Source: Vitellaria paradoxa (Eukaryota; Streptophyta; Magnoliopsida; Ericales; Sapotaceae). Taken from it: a stretch of DNA of 64,000 bases. Below the pieces are notes generated by a model, which was not told where the DNA came from, ran no database searches, and saw nothing but the letters and a program-made list of their open reading frames with translations. Position numbers and translations under genes: made by a program. How positions within the stretch are numbered: the stretch's first letter is position 1; every line of letters starts with the position of its first letter. The stretch is taken from contig CM034239.1 in NCBI GenBank assembly GCA_019916065.1, positions 41,060,663 through 41,124,662 of the forward strand, given 5' to 3'. Shown here in pieces: positions 1 through 14,749 of the stretch.

Positions 1-92
1 TATGCTTGTCAGAACATACTAGATTACATAAACTTATTGATGCAAAAGTTACAAAAGATGTAATTAACAATTGCAAAGTCGACTAATTGATC

Positions 93-3396
<3,304 letters not shown>

Positions 3397-4004
3397 CTTT
3401 CTTTTCTTTGGATTTGGATTGATGCATAACCCCTATAGTTTATAGTTACAAGTTAAATTGTTAAAGGAAATGAAGAAATATATAAAAATTATTGACTTTT
3501 TTCAATGTTATTTTTCTCAGTCAAGAACTGATTGGAATTGGATAAAGTGATTTCTTTGTGGTGGAGGGAAAGTCGGAGTCGTTGTGACTAGCGTGTCTCA
3601 CGGGGTCTACCAACCGGCTGGGAATTCTCTGGGTCCCCAAGGGCACGCCATGAAGGAAAAAAATGAACCGTGTTGACTAGTGTCACTCGTGTTTACCACC
3701 GAATTCGTGAGTTTCCATAGCTTTTTCAGCACTTCAGCTGATTTTATATATTCTCAAGAATTTGAACCTCAAACGCACACATATGACGTTAAAACTGAAT
3801 TAATCCTTTCTTTAACACCGTTTGGCATCACCAAAATTTACCAAATTTTCACAGAATTTTGGCGAAGTGTCAGATTTTCTTAGCTGGGTGTTCCAACTTT
3901 GGCATAAATTTGTTAAAGTCGTGAAAAATTAAAAACAAATTGATAAAATTTAAAAATATTTGAAGAAAATTAATACAAATTGAAAAAAACATTACACACA
4001 TTTA
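3397..4004 (-). promoter_or_regulatory. Promoter-side flank of the S-receptor kinase gene
   Basis: No coding frame is convincing here. On the minus strand a TATATA stretch (3479-3485) sits about 85 bp before the ATG at 3396. Several TTGAC cores (W-box type) occur on both strands, for example near 3491, 3520 and 3672, which would suit a defence-responsive receptor gene. The W-box role is inference from motif only. The segment 3560-3680 has higher GC than the surroundings. Confidence 0.3.
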
Positions 4005-4897
4005 GACCCTATTTAGTAACGTTTTTATTTTCTATTTTTTTGTTTTTGTTTTCAAAATTTTGTAAATTGGCAATAGAAAAATATTTGTTAAATATGTTTA
4101 CGCTTTTTTTTTTCCAAAAAAATGAAAATTTAAACTAGAAAAATGTAAACAGAGAAAAAGTATTTTCACTCTATTTTTTTCTGTTACAAATATTTTGTCA
4201 ATTCTAATACTTTATACATTTTTGTTACATCATATTAAAATAAATTATTTTATTAAACTAAAAATATTTTTAATAAATAATATAATTAAATTAAATTAAT
4301 TAAATTAAAATGTAATATCTATTATTAATTTATTTCTAATAAATAATTAAATTAAATTAGTTAACTAATTAATGAGAAATATATATTATTAAATTATTTT
4401 TAATAAATATTATAATTAAATTATTTAATTTAATTTAATAATTAGTTTAAATGTTATTAAATATATTCTATTAAATTATTTTTAATAAATATCATAATTA
4501 ATTTAATTTAATTTATTTATTTAATATGAATTATATTTTATTAAATTATTTTTACTAAATATCATAATTAAATTATTTTTAGTAAATAATATAATTAAAT
4601 TATAATTAATATATTTTATATTTACTGGATTAAATTATATAATATTTATATTCTATTCAATTTTTTAATAAATAATATAATTAAATTAATATAAAATATA
4701 TTTATTAAATTCAATTAATTTATAAAAAATAATAAAGTTAGTAATTGTAAAAAAAATTAGTAATTATAAAAAAAATTATATTTTCAAACGTAATTTTAGT
4801 TTTCATTTCAGAAAAAAAATGATAACAAAAAAAAGAAAAATAAAAAATAAAACATATAAACATAAATAAAAAAAAAATAACGTTACCAAACGAACCC
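4005..4897. mobile_element. PIF/Harbinger (Tourist)-like MITE, family A copy 1
   Basis: Imperfect terminal inverted repeats: the left end starts GACCCTATTTAGTAACG, and the right end ends CGTTACCAAACGAACCC. Both are flanked by TTA (4002-4004 and 4898-4900), the classic PIF/Harbinger target duplication. The interior is almost pure AT with no coding capacity. The same ends and subterminal sequence recur at 41450-42477 and, truncated, at 44690-44855. Confidence 0.72.
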
Positions 4898-5773
4898 TTA
4901 CTGTTAAAATGCAGAACCATAGACAAAAGCCAGCACAAAAGGCTAAAAAAAAATTGGTTTCTTTAGTGACAAAAAAAAAAAAAACATTTAGTGATGACTA
5001 TTCTAATCCCTTCTTGCACGAAGCACTTTCACGAAGAGAGTTAATATTAATGAACAAAACTGTATAAGAAAGTGGAAAAGAAAAGAGAAAGAACAAAACT
5101 AAATTTTTAGCTAAATTTTTAGCTAGCAGTTATATAAAAAATTCAAACCTAAAAGTAAGATTTAAAGTCCATTGAATGTAATGTAAAATATTAAAAATTT
5201 TTAAAAATTATTTTTTATCTTATTTTATAAATTACAAATTTATAAATTATTTTATTTTTTCTTATTTTTTACCACTATAAACGTTACGTTTTTTTTATTT
5301 CATTTAACTTAAAATGTGTCTTGTCGATATCTTTCTTTTTTCGGTAAGATGTCAAGTGTTGACTGGGTCAACTGATTGGCAGTTTATCAGTTTCGGCAAA
5401 GCGTGTGGGGGTGGCTTAGCATCAATCCCGGTTGAAGCCAGCGAGATAACTTTTGAAGGTCCAAACTTGTACATATATTTATCGTCAAAAAAAAAAAAAA
5501 AAGAAAAAGAAAAACTTGTACATATATTTGCGCTGCAAAAATCTCAACTGGGTCAACAACAGCTTGCATGCTGGTTACCACACAAAAAAAAAAAAAACTT
5601 GAATGCTAATATAAGGGTGTTTAAGTGATTAAAATTATTCAAAATTCGTCAATTTTTATTAATTTTTTCCAATAAAATTTTATCACACATCATTTTTGTA
5701 TCAAAATTTTATACTTTTACTGTTTTATTTGGCTAAATTTTTGCTAACTAAACACGCTTATAAAAGTGACATA
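4898..5773. other. AT-rich spacer with a short duplicated unique segment
   Basis: No gene is supported. Two A-rich runs (about 5488 and 5586) interrupt a moderately GC-rich stretch at 5340-5580. Within it the string ACTTGTACATATATTT occurs twice. The segment around 5520-5575 (TTTGCGCTGCAAAAATCTCA) reappears at about 6328-6365, so a small local duplication has taken place. The ORFs crossing it change with A-run length and are not credible. Confidence 0.4.
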
Positions 5774-6320
5774 GAAGGGTGTATTTGGAATAGTAAAAAA
5801 TAAGATAAATTGAGATAAAATGTAATTTTAAGTTAATTTTAGCGTCTTTTTTAGAAATGAAAAGTAACAAATCATGAGAACGGTTATCATAAAACCGTTT
5901 CCACGAATTCAAAATATCAACACTCAATGTTTTGTTTTATATATGCATAGTGCCAAAACTGTGGGAATGGTTTTCTAAATCCGTTCCCACGGATTAAAAA
6001 AAATTCGTATAAAATAGCGACAATGATACTCATTTGATAGTTTTCGAGTCGAAAAATATGATTATCAAAAAAAATTTACACATTCGATTAAGTTCCTTCC
6101 AAATTTTTTGTTTTTTTGGCGAAATATTGAAATTTTTTGAAATTAATAAAGATGAGAATGTATAAATGTGTAAAAATAAATTTTGAGTTACTTATAGAAG
6201 TTGTTGGAGATTTATTTTATTTATTAAAGTTTATTAAAATACCAAATGCATACAGAAGAAGTTGAAAATTTTTAAAGTTTATTTTTTTAAAATTTTTTAA
6301 AAACTTTTGAAGACCCAAGC
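5774..6320. mobile_element. MITE, Tourist-like family B (GGGTGTATTTGG ends), degenerate
   Basis: The left end AGGGTGTATTTGGAATAG and the right end near GACCCAAGCGGAG form weak inverted ends. The interior shares an ordered block with 53889-54253 in reverse orientation: a run like AATAAGATAAATTGAGATAAAATG, then a paired GGGAACGG / CCGTTCCC motif. Boundaries are approximate. Non-coding. Confidence 0.45.
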
Positions 6321-7287
6321 GGAGCAATATATTTGCGCTGCAAAAATCTCATTTGAGTCAACAGCTTCTATGCTCCTGTTCTTTGTTAAAGTTCATGGTT
6401 ACATAACTCTCCGTTTAGGACTAAATAAAATAAAATAAAATTTTATAAATTTTTATAAATATAAATTACGAAATATTTATTTTTATAATTTTATTTTATT
6501 TTATACACTTTTATACAACTCCAAACACATTTTATATATATATATATATATATACACGTTTCTATGCATAATACTTTATTATGATTTATTTTCGTGCTCT
6601 AATCGATTTCCGTTACAAACCTTAAATTTGTGTGCGAGTTAATAGCAATGTTTTAAATTAATTAAAAATACAATTGGATCAAAAATTAATGGCTCAAAAA
6701 TAAATTTTAATTGCAATGTTATAAATAAATTAAATGTTGCAGTAGTTAAAAATTATTTAAAAATCTAAAAATTATTAAACATTTGTTCGAATGTCAATTT
6801 TTCTTACAGAGTCATTATTTATTTAAATTTGTTATTAATTAAAAAAACATATAATGCATGTTTACAAGTGAATTTAAGACTTCTAAGGGTTTTAATTCAT
6901 AAGAATATTATTTTAACTCTTAAAAAAATAATAACAACTAAATAATAATTCAATTTATAAGAATTGTTGAACTGATCGGTTAAAATGAACAGTAAATTAT
7001 TCAAGTGGTTCAATAATTCAATCGTAATTCTTTTAATGATTTAAGTCATTTTCTCACAACTAATTTGTGTTATAAACTGAATTATATTTTTTTTAAACTG
7101 AAAATAATAGGTTTACGTGATTAATATAATGTTTAAACTATTAGCTAATAATATTATAAATTAAAACCACCCCAAACAGTTTATTTTGGAACAAGTGTAT
7201 AAAGCAATTCCGTTTCTCATTTCTCAAAATTTTCATTTTTGCTATATTTACATTTGGGAAATTTTAAACAATGCTAACGTGCATGAC
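6321..7287. other. AT-rich spacer
   Basis: Very AT-rich, with a (TA)n microsatellite at about 6533-6555. No coding frame, RNA gene or definable element boundary was found. Confidence 0.5.
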
Positions 7288-7822
7288 GAGGGGCAGAGCC
7301 AAAATTTTTACTGAGGGGGCACCGGACACCAAGGGGGGCACCGAGCACTCGAGAAAAATACAATCGACTTATTTTTTTATTAAGAGTAGAAGAAAAACGA
7401 TGTTATTTTTAGAAAGAAAATAAATTATTTTTGAGTATTAACTAGTGAATATATTTCTCACGGTTAATGGTTTAAGTACCTAAAGTTTATTAGAGATATC
7501 GCTCGCTACAAAAAATATAATTATTATTAAATTTTATTATCTATAGAATTTATTGTGTTATCTGCTAAATTTACTAATAGTATAAATAAAAATATGTAAT
7601 AATATATTAAAAGGATACATTTTATTCCACAAAAAATATCAAGTTTGATTCTTTTAAATTTCTTATATATTAAAAAATTTTGAGTTAATTTTAAATTTTT
7701 AATAAAATCAAAATATTTTAATTTTTAATTAATTGAATTTTTAAATAAAATTAAAATAACGAAGAAGATATTTTAATAATTTTATCTATCGCTTGCCCCT
7801 TGCCCATGCAGGTCCGCCCGTG
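7288..7822. mobile_element. hAT-like non-autonomous element, family C copy 1
   Basis: The left end GAGGGGCAGAGCC and the right end GGTCCGCCCGTG resemble the common plant GGGGCGGAGCC MITE termini. Flanks TGCATGAC (7280-7287) and CGCACGAC (7823-7830) agree at 6 of 8 positions, both differences being T/C, which fits an aged 8-bp hAT target duplication. The internal GGGGGCACCGGAC block and the stretch reading ACGGTTAATGGTTTAAGTAC recur in reverse at 55560-55900. Confidence 0.65.
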
Positions 7823-7974
7823 CGCACGACAACTGTTATCAATGGTTAAAAATTGCTCGATGATACTCACCAAGCAAACAACATTTGATTATTGTACTGT
7901 TGTTTACCAAGGACAGGTGGCTGAAGCAGTGTCATGATATTGTTAGGCATGTAATTAAAATCGGTTGATCTGAC

Positions 7975-8365
7975 TAAGGGTAGAAACGAGCTGAACTGAG
8001 TCGAGCCGAGCTTTTTATACTGAGTTCGAACTTGAGCTCGAGCTCGATTCGAACTTTTATATAAGCTCGAACTCGGCTCGATAAAAAAGGATTTAGGCTC
8101 GATTAGGTTCGCGAATAATTTAATTAAATCAAAACGACGTCGTTTTGATTTAAAATATAATATATTTAAAAAATATAATAAAAATATTATTAAAATATAA
8201 AAATATTATTAAAAAAATATATATTATTCTAACCGAGCCTGCTCGCGAGCTTTCGAGCTGAGCTTCTCTAGGCTCGAGTTTGAGCTCAAATCCAAAACGA
8301 ACCAAAAATCAAATTCAGTTCGAACTCGAGTAACTCGCGAACGGTTCGGTTCGTTTTCACCCTTA
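7975..8365. mobile_element. hAT-like MITE rich in GAGCTCGA repeats, family D
   Basis: The ends TAAGGGTAGAAACG and CGTTTTCACCCTTA are inverted. The flanks GATCTGAC (7967-7974) and AATCTGAC (8366-8373) match at 7 of 8, as expected for hAT. The interior is full of GAGCTCGA and CGAGCTC words around an AT core with AAAACGACGTCGTTTTG (itself palindromic). 391 bp, no ORF. A decayed relative may lie at 36793-37255. Confidence 0.72.
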
Positions 8366-9150
8366 AATCTGACTCTGACTCGATCTGGGGTCCAAGTCGC
8401 CCTGCCTTCAATTCACCGTTCGTAATCGTCTCTACCCCTGGACAAGGATTGAGCGAGTCGGGTCATGTCGGGTAAGGGTCAAAAGAATCAAACCCTGACT
8501 TATGAGGCATTGATGTATTTCTAACTTTTTAAAATAATTTTTATAAATTATATAATATAAAATACAAATAAATAAAAATATAAATAAACATGAAGAGTTA
8601 AATATTTTTGTATTGAATAAGATAAAATTAAATAAAAAAAAGGTAGTGAAAACTATCGCCTTCACTCTCAGTGGCGAATCTAGAAAATTTGACCAGTGTA
8701 GGCGCAAATTAGGGTAACCCAAATCAACGTAACCTGTATCTTCAAGCTCCGACACATCGCAATAACAGATGTGAAGGTGGGCAGTGGTGGATCCAAAAAA
8801 CGGATCCTTTAAGTTATCGCCGACCTTTATCTTCAAGCTCCGACATGTCGCATGTGAATACTTCCTATTCGCTCTTCCTTTTCACATTTTTCTCTAATAC
8901 GCATAGAGAAAATGATAGATTTAGGGTTCGGGATTGCAACAATATAAAGAAAAGTGGGTTTAAGATTTTCTATACGTGGGTTAGGTTACCGGGTTGGATC
9001 GGATCATCGGGTCTAAAATTCCAGTGTAGGCCTTCACTTACACTTGACCCTTCGTGCGTCCGCCAGTGTTCACCCTTGCTCACGCAGTGCCATAGGATCG
9101 GCCTGAATTCCCTGCTATTTTTTATTTCATTATTTTTTTTACTTTTTTAA
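8366..9150. repeat. Degenerate local duplication with GTGGCGGATCCA-type repeat
   Basis: The words TATCTTCAAGCTCCGACA (about 8737 and 8827) and CAGTGGCGAATCTAGAAAA / CAGTGGTGGATCCAAAAAA (about 8671 and 8785) each occur twice about 90-115 bp apart, so part of this segment is a diverged tandem duplication. It looks like transposon debris. The two ORFs crossing it, one per strand, match nothing I recognise. Confidence 0.45.
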
Positions 9151-10847
9151 ATTTTAACTGTTCATGTTCATCTAACGGCTGATAATAAATTTTTATGAGT
9201 CCAGTTTTATTGATTATTTCTCTTTTATTGTTGTATTGTAATTATTTTTACATTTATTACATATTGAGTTTGTGCTTTTAACTCTTAGATGAAATTGGCG
9301 ACAACCCGTGGTTACAGTACTCTAAACAAAATTAGCATTCGCTTTCTTATATAATTGAAATTTTGGACAAAAAGTTCAAATCAAAAAAAGCACGATGATC
9401 CATGGATTTTAATTTTTTTCAAAACCAGTTATTATATGTGCTTTGAGCTTTCTTTCCAATTAATATTTGATAAGTAATATAAAAGAAAGCACAAATTATG
9501 GTACTTTAATTTAGAAAGTTCAACTTTCTAGAAATTATAATCGAGAGGAATTTAAATTTACAGTTTTGATTTATATATGATTTTTATCCTTAAAATATGG
9601 TAAAATTTAAAATATTTAAATTGTTTTGTGAAATAGAAGTAGTGAAGTCCAATAAAATAAGAATTAAGCGGGAAGTTAAAAATATAAAAATAATCTTAAT
9701 CGTTAAATGAAAAAAAATAAAATAATTTTTAACTATTAGATCTTAGTTTATGAAATGAACATTTTAAAAACCATCCTATTTTATTATATAAATGCATAAT
9801 TGAAATTTAAAAAAGTATAAAAATAACAAAATAAAAAATAACAGGAGCCGGGTCCCATAGGATTAGCTCGAGGAGGGAACATCTAATATCTAGTGTTAGA
9901 ATAAAAGAAGGAGAAAAAAAATTATGTAATAATATTAGTAATTAATACTGTACAACGAAATCCTATACTTACAGGGTGAAATAGAAATTATGGTGAATAA
10001 GAAACATAAACCTAAGATTAGAATTAATTTAGAATATGCACTGATTTATGATATTTAATTTAAGATATGTACTAATTTAAGACACGTGCAGAAATATTCA
10101 TGAACTATTCTAACACCTAACCGTGGTTAGAACCCATAATCACCAATTATTGGCCTGGGGGGGGGGGTGGCGCCAGGGGGGAATAAATGCAAAGCAAAGC
10201 AAAGCATAGCATGCCAGCACATGATTTCGCAATTCTATTTTATTATTGAAATATATTCTAGAATTAAAAAAATAAGATGTTAATTTTATTTCTCTGTCGT
10301 TAGCAAACAAAAAGAAATTCAGAATTCTAAAATTATTAAAAATTCGTTATTGGTGAATTATTTAGTACAACTAGTGAAAAAATCAAACAAAATGATTGTT
10401 CGATATCCAAACTCAGTAAAATATTCTTGACTCTTTTAAATGTGCAAAACTTAATTCGGATTCATTTTTTTTTTTTTTTGGTAAGTGGATTCATTCGTTT
10501 AAGAAAAGTATTAGAATAAATTCGAATTTCATTTTAAAATTTAGGAAAATTTTTTACTATGCCGACAATATGTAACAACAGATACTAGTGTAATTTTGAG
10601 TCGGGTGTCTACGTTAAAAAAAAAAAAAAAAAAAAAAACTTCAAGGCCTTAGTATAATTCAGTCAACGTATTAATTTATTCATTATTTTACATTTTCCAT
10701 AATGTGCGATATATAATAAACTGTCATATCCCTTCTAGATTTTAATAGTTCTAAAAATGTACTTTCTAAAATTCTTTACGATTAAACTACTCCTATCAAA
10801 GCTTTTGCTACGTTTAACTAATACCAATATAACAATATTACATCTAA
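9151..10847. other. AT-rich spacer with G10 and A20 homopolymers
   Basis: No gene seen. There is a run of ten G at about 10158, a run of about 20 A at 10618-10638, and a patch of CAAAG/CATAG pentamers at 10188-10212. Nothing else is definable. Confidence 0.5.
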
Positions 10848-11351
10848 GGGTGCGTTTAGTGCACTAAAATTTGATGAAAATCTCTAAAAATATCTAAAAA
10901 TTTCTATAAAATTTTACACATTCTTACATTCTTAAAATTTAAAAAACGTTCAATATCTTTCAAAAAAAGTTGATAACTAGAATTCGGTTAATCAAATAGT
11001 AAAAGGTTTTTCGCTATTTTCACTATAAACTCCCAATCTATCAAATGACACCCACTTTAATTATTTTTTGTGGCATTTTTAAAACTGTTCTAACGAATTG
11101 TAGAAACCGTTTCGACGGAATTGCGCGGCCAATTTTAGTCCAAACGGTTTCTACAATCCATTTGGACGAATTATGGTGTAAAAAAGTTATGACTGCCTAA
11201 AATTTTGAATCCGTCCAAACGGAAATCCAATCCGTCAGAACGAAATTTTACTATCCATCTCCAAAAAACACGGTTTGAGCGGTGTGCACCAAATACAAAA
11301 AATTTTTTTAAACTATATTTTATCCTACTTTTTGGTGCGCCAAATGCACTC
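10848..11351. mobile_element. Tourist-like MITE, family B, well bounded
   Basis: The left end GGGTGCGTTTAGTGC and the complement of the right end (GAGTGCATTTGGCGC) match at 11 of 15 positions. TAA flanks both sides (10845-10847, 11352-11354). The interior contains an inverted pair around TAGAAACCGTTT and AAACGGTTTCTACA (about 11100-11155), giving extra fold-back potential. 504 bp, non-coding. Confidence 0.72.
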
Positions 11352-12900
11352 TAAACTACATTTGGGATGCGTTTAAAATAACAAAAAGTGAGATACAATA
11401 AGATAAAATAAAATAAGTTATGAGTTCGTAATTCGTACAGTAAAATAAAAAATAAATAACTTTTAAAATTTTTTAAAGTTTTTTACCATCCCAATAGAGC
11501 GTTAGAGAATGTAAAGTGAAATTTTATTTAAATCACGATGCCCAATTCTTTTTTATATTACGAAAATAGTATAAAGTTTTAGAATATGTAAGCCACCTTC
11601 GATTGTTGTAATACTATACTATATATTTTTTTGTATTTCCAGAATTTAGGGAGGACCATTTATCAAAACGGTGTAAATTTTTTTTATAATAAAAAATGAT
11701 TTATTGTTTTAAAAAAAATTAGAGAGATAACTTGTAATCAAAAAAATATTTTAAAATTTTATTATTGGAAGACAACTCATAACGCAGAGAATTTCCCCGC
11801 TGGACCCGCCAGTGGCATGGGTTAAAGCTTATAAAGGATGGTAATACCCATTTGTGCTCTGAGCGCAACCCATCATGAAAGCTCCGTTTTCACCGGAGCC
11901 CATTCACTTGCTGAGTTCTCAATATTTTATTCAGCTCCCTTGCCCGAATATATACCTCTGTCAGGCCTTCGTAGCCCGTCCTCACCTGAAACATTTTGTG
12001 ATTTTAGTAATTATTTATAATCTTTTTTCGTCTACGAAAAAATAATATTAAAACAAATTACTACTGTTTAACTCCCTTGTATTGTGAGAAATTGAGGAGA
12101 ATACTAATTTATTAATTAATTATGTATTTTAATAAGTCAAATAAAACTTGAAATAATTTTTTCCGATTCATCTATCTTTTATTTAGCTCTATAATAAAGT
12201 TATAGATTCAAAACTATTAAAAGGGCATTTAGAGTTTTGAAAAAATTTAAAAAAAATAATAAATTAGTGTTAAAATGACATAAAAATGATACGTAACAAA
12301 ATTTAATTAGAGAAAATTTAAAAATTTTAAAATATTTTTAAAATTTTCTTAAAAAAATTTAAAATTCAAAGCAGAGCAAAAAATCTAAAATAGTCATAAT
12401 TTATTTATTTTTCCCTTCACATCACTCAATTACTGCCAATGCAAATTTTACTCTCTGTCTGAAATTTTAAAAATTAGTAAAAATATTGAACGCTTAAAAA
12501 CATTAAAATCTCTAAAAGTTATTAAATTTTATCTTATTATACAAATTACAAATTTGTAACATTTGTAACTTTTATTAAAATTTATAATTTTGTATCATTC
12601 CAAATGTTCCAAAAACAACATCTGTTGAAATTTTTTAAATACATTGGTAATATTAGGAGTAAAATAAAATAAAATTTTATAAATTTTTATAAACACAAAT
12701 TACTCAACAAACAAATTTAAATTTTCTACTCATAAAATATTAAATATTATTTTTTATAATGTTATATAATTTTATACAAATTCAAACACTCAATACCAAT
12801 AAATTTTGTTTTCGCATGTGCCTGGAGTGACGGGATAAGAGGTCGGTAGCATGTCAAATCCGTCAACTGTCCAGGGCAGTCTGACACGTTGGCTACAATC
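11352..12900. other. AT-rich spacer with one mixed-composition island
   Basis: Mostly AT-rich repeat-like DNA. 11838-12020 has ordinary GC and an open frame of 60 codons that I do not recognise. It could be a captured gene fragment or the edge of an old element. No splice partners were found. Confidence 0.35.
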
Positions 12901-13077
12901 ACATGGGATTGCCACCTAAGCATGCCCGCGTACTAAAGATTCTTACCACGAGCGCGTGGGATTCTCCCATCGCCTTATCTTCTACCTATCGATTAGCCCG
13001 CATATTTTTCTCGACCCTGAAAACGCAAGACCCGAAGATCGCCGAATTTACGTGAGGCCCACCTGTCAGGTGCTTAT

Positions 13078-13083
13078 CACGTG
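13078..13083 (+). promoter_or_regulatory. G-box CACGTG upstream of the BBX gene
   Basis: A perfect CACGTG core about 500 bp before the BBX ATG. G-boxes are bound by HY5, PIF and other bZIP/bHLH factors. Arabidopsis BBX genes of this subgroup act in light signalling, so the placement is sensible, but binding is inferred. Confidence 0.5.
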
Positions 13084-13154
13084 GTCCGGGGTCACCCAGT
13101 GGACCAGATCAATCCACCTCATCAAATTAGAATCTTTAAGAACCATCGTCCCGC

Positions 13155-13160
13155 CACGTG
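13155..13160 (+). promoter_or_regulatory. Second G-box CACGTGGG upstream of the BBX gene
   Basis: A second CACGTG, followed by GGTGACATGTCACC, a 14-base inverted repeat starting at the last base of the G-box. Spacing to the first G-box is 77 bp. Paired G-boxes often mark light- or ABA-responsive promoters; the function here is inferred. Confidence 0.5.
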
Positions 13161-13199
13161 GGTGACATGTCACCGGCTCGAACCAAAGTGAAAAAAAAA

Positions 13200-13208
13200 A
13201 AAATATCT
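13200..13208 (+). promoter_or_regulatory. Evening element AAAATATCT upstream of the BBX gene
   Basis: An exact match to the plant evening element bound by CCA1/LHY/RVE factors, about 380 bp before the BBX start and 40 bp after the second G-box. It follows an A-run, so chance is possible. Its company with G-boxes makes circadian or light control plausible. A weak TATA-like TATACATAT lies at 13355-13363. Confidence 0.4.
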
Positions 13209-13584
13209 CTAACTCCCGAACCTAGGAAGCAAGAGCTTTCGACCACAAACTCGCGTACGCACCACAGAACCTTACGAGCCGACACCTGGTACTTCTTTGA
13301 ACCATTGGGCAGGCTCGTATTTTGCCCTCCCGGCGCAGAACCCTAGGCATAGACTATACATATCTTCTTCTGGATTTACATTTTTACCCCTCCCTGGCAC
13401 CGCACGTAGAAGGTAATCGCGTAATTTGGTGAAAAAGTAGGGCGATATCCTACTAGGTGACTGCAAGTTGTTCATCTTCTTTCGTTTTCGTTCTGTAATT
13501 TTCTCTCACTTTCTCTCAATTCTTTTCAATCTCCTTCCCTTGCTGGACTTTCAGAGGAGAGAGGATTGCTTGGAGTTTTCGAAG

Positions 13585-14746
13585 ATGAAGAGGTGTGAGT
13601 TGTGTAAGAGGGCGGCGAGGATGTTCTGCGAGTCGGATCAGGCGAGCTTATGCTGGGACTGCGACGCCAAGGTTCACTCCGCGAACTTCCTCGTCGCGAG
13701 GCATTCCAGACGTCTGCTCTGCTACGTTTGCCAGTCTCCAACGTCGTGGAACGCGTCCGGTTCGAAGCTCGGGCCGACGGTGTCGGTGTGCGAGAGTTGT
13801 GTTAACGGCCGTGAGGGATTGGCGGAAAAAAGAAACGGAGGGGAAGTGAGCGGTGGAGGTTACGGTGGTGAGGTTGATACGGAAGATGACGGTTTCGACG
13901 GTTATGAAGACGAGGAGGAGGAGGAGGAGGAGGAAGACGAAGAGGAAGACGAAGAGGAGGAATCTAGTGGAGATGATGAGGATGGTGATAATCAGGTGGT
14001 GCCGTGGTCTTCAACGCCGCCGCCGCCGCCTCCGGCAGCGAGTTCCTCGAGCAGCGATGAGTCATCGACCAGGTCTTGTAAGGACGATGCAGCAGTTTCG
14101 TTGGAGCGATTGCGTGGTGAATCGGCAGATCTTCGTTACGAAGTATGAAATTTTTGCTAATTTCTAATCTGCTGGATTTGCTTTCATTGATTCTCTTTGC
14201 ATCAACAGATCCAATTATTTTCAAAATTCCTTACGTCTTTGAACTTCATTTGAAACTGGAATTTTATCGTTTGGTTCGTACATTCAGTCGTATCAATTTC
14301 AAAATGTTCGCTTTTCTCAACTGTCCTACGTCTTAGCCTTAGATTACGCGATAACCTGGATTCATATTTGATTCTTTACCAAGGAACTGTAACTGAAATT
14401 AATATGTGATAGTTTACCAAGAGACCGTACATTTGATGCTAAACGGCGAGGATTTGTTATGGTTGTATGGCAGGATGATCACGGATGTTCATCTAACCGA
14501 CCACCGCCGGCGGCTTGGTTGGCAAGAGGCGGGGAAGCCGCTTTTGTTGACTCACTGAGGCCTTTGAAACGCCAAAGAACTGAACCCAACCAAGCTGAGG
14601 TTCAGCGTGGACCGTCCGGTTCGAGAACCGCGTTGATCATAGAGTCCGTGAAGAGGTTCCACGATCAGGACTTGACCTCCGTCAACAACGCTTCGGAGGC
14701 TATTGTTGGGATCTGTAAGTTGAGTAAAGAACCCGGGAGCCGTTGA
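13585..14746 (+). CDS. Single B-box zinc-finger protein, BBX28/BBX29-like
   Basis: Nuclear transcription cofactor of plant light and temperature signalling. Two exons, 13585-14142 and 14474-14746, with a phase-0 GT-AG intron of 331 bp; 276 residues. Residues 4-44 form one B-box (CELCKRAARMFC, LCWDCDAKVH, then a conserved ARH). A second Cys pair set (CYVCQSP, VCESC) follows at about 50-75. A Glu/Asp-rich stretch (about 110-140), NQVVPW and a Ser-rich run come next. Exon 2 carries a basic PLKRQR patch (likely nuclear localisation) and a conserved tail starting ALIIESVKRF. The frame is open upstream to 13468, but the B-box begins right after the ATG at 13585, which I take as the start. Architecture matches Arabidopsis BBX28/BBX29 as recalled; these lack the CCT domain and modulate HY5/CO partners. 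Confidence 0.9.
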
Positions 14747-14749
14747 TTT

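Noticed and set aside
13468..13584. Upstream in-frame extension of the BBX protein to an earlier ATG
   Set aside because: The extension is hydrophobic and T-rich, and the B-box begins four residues after the ATG at 13585, as in relatives.
13595..14167. Overlapping ORFs in other frames across the BBX exon
   Set aside because: They are shadows of a GC-rich acidic coding exon, Arg-rich and without domains.
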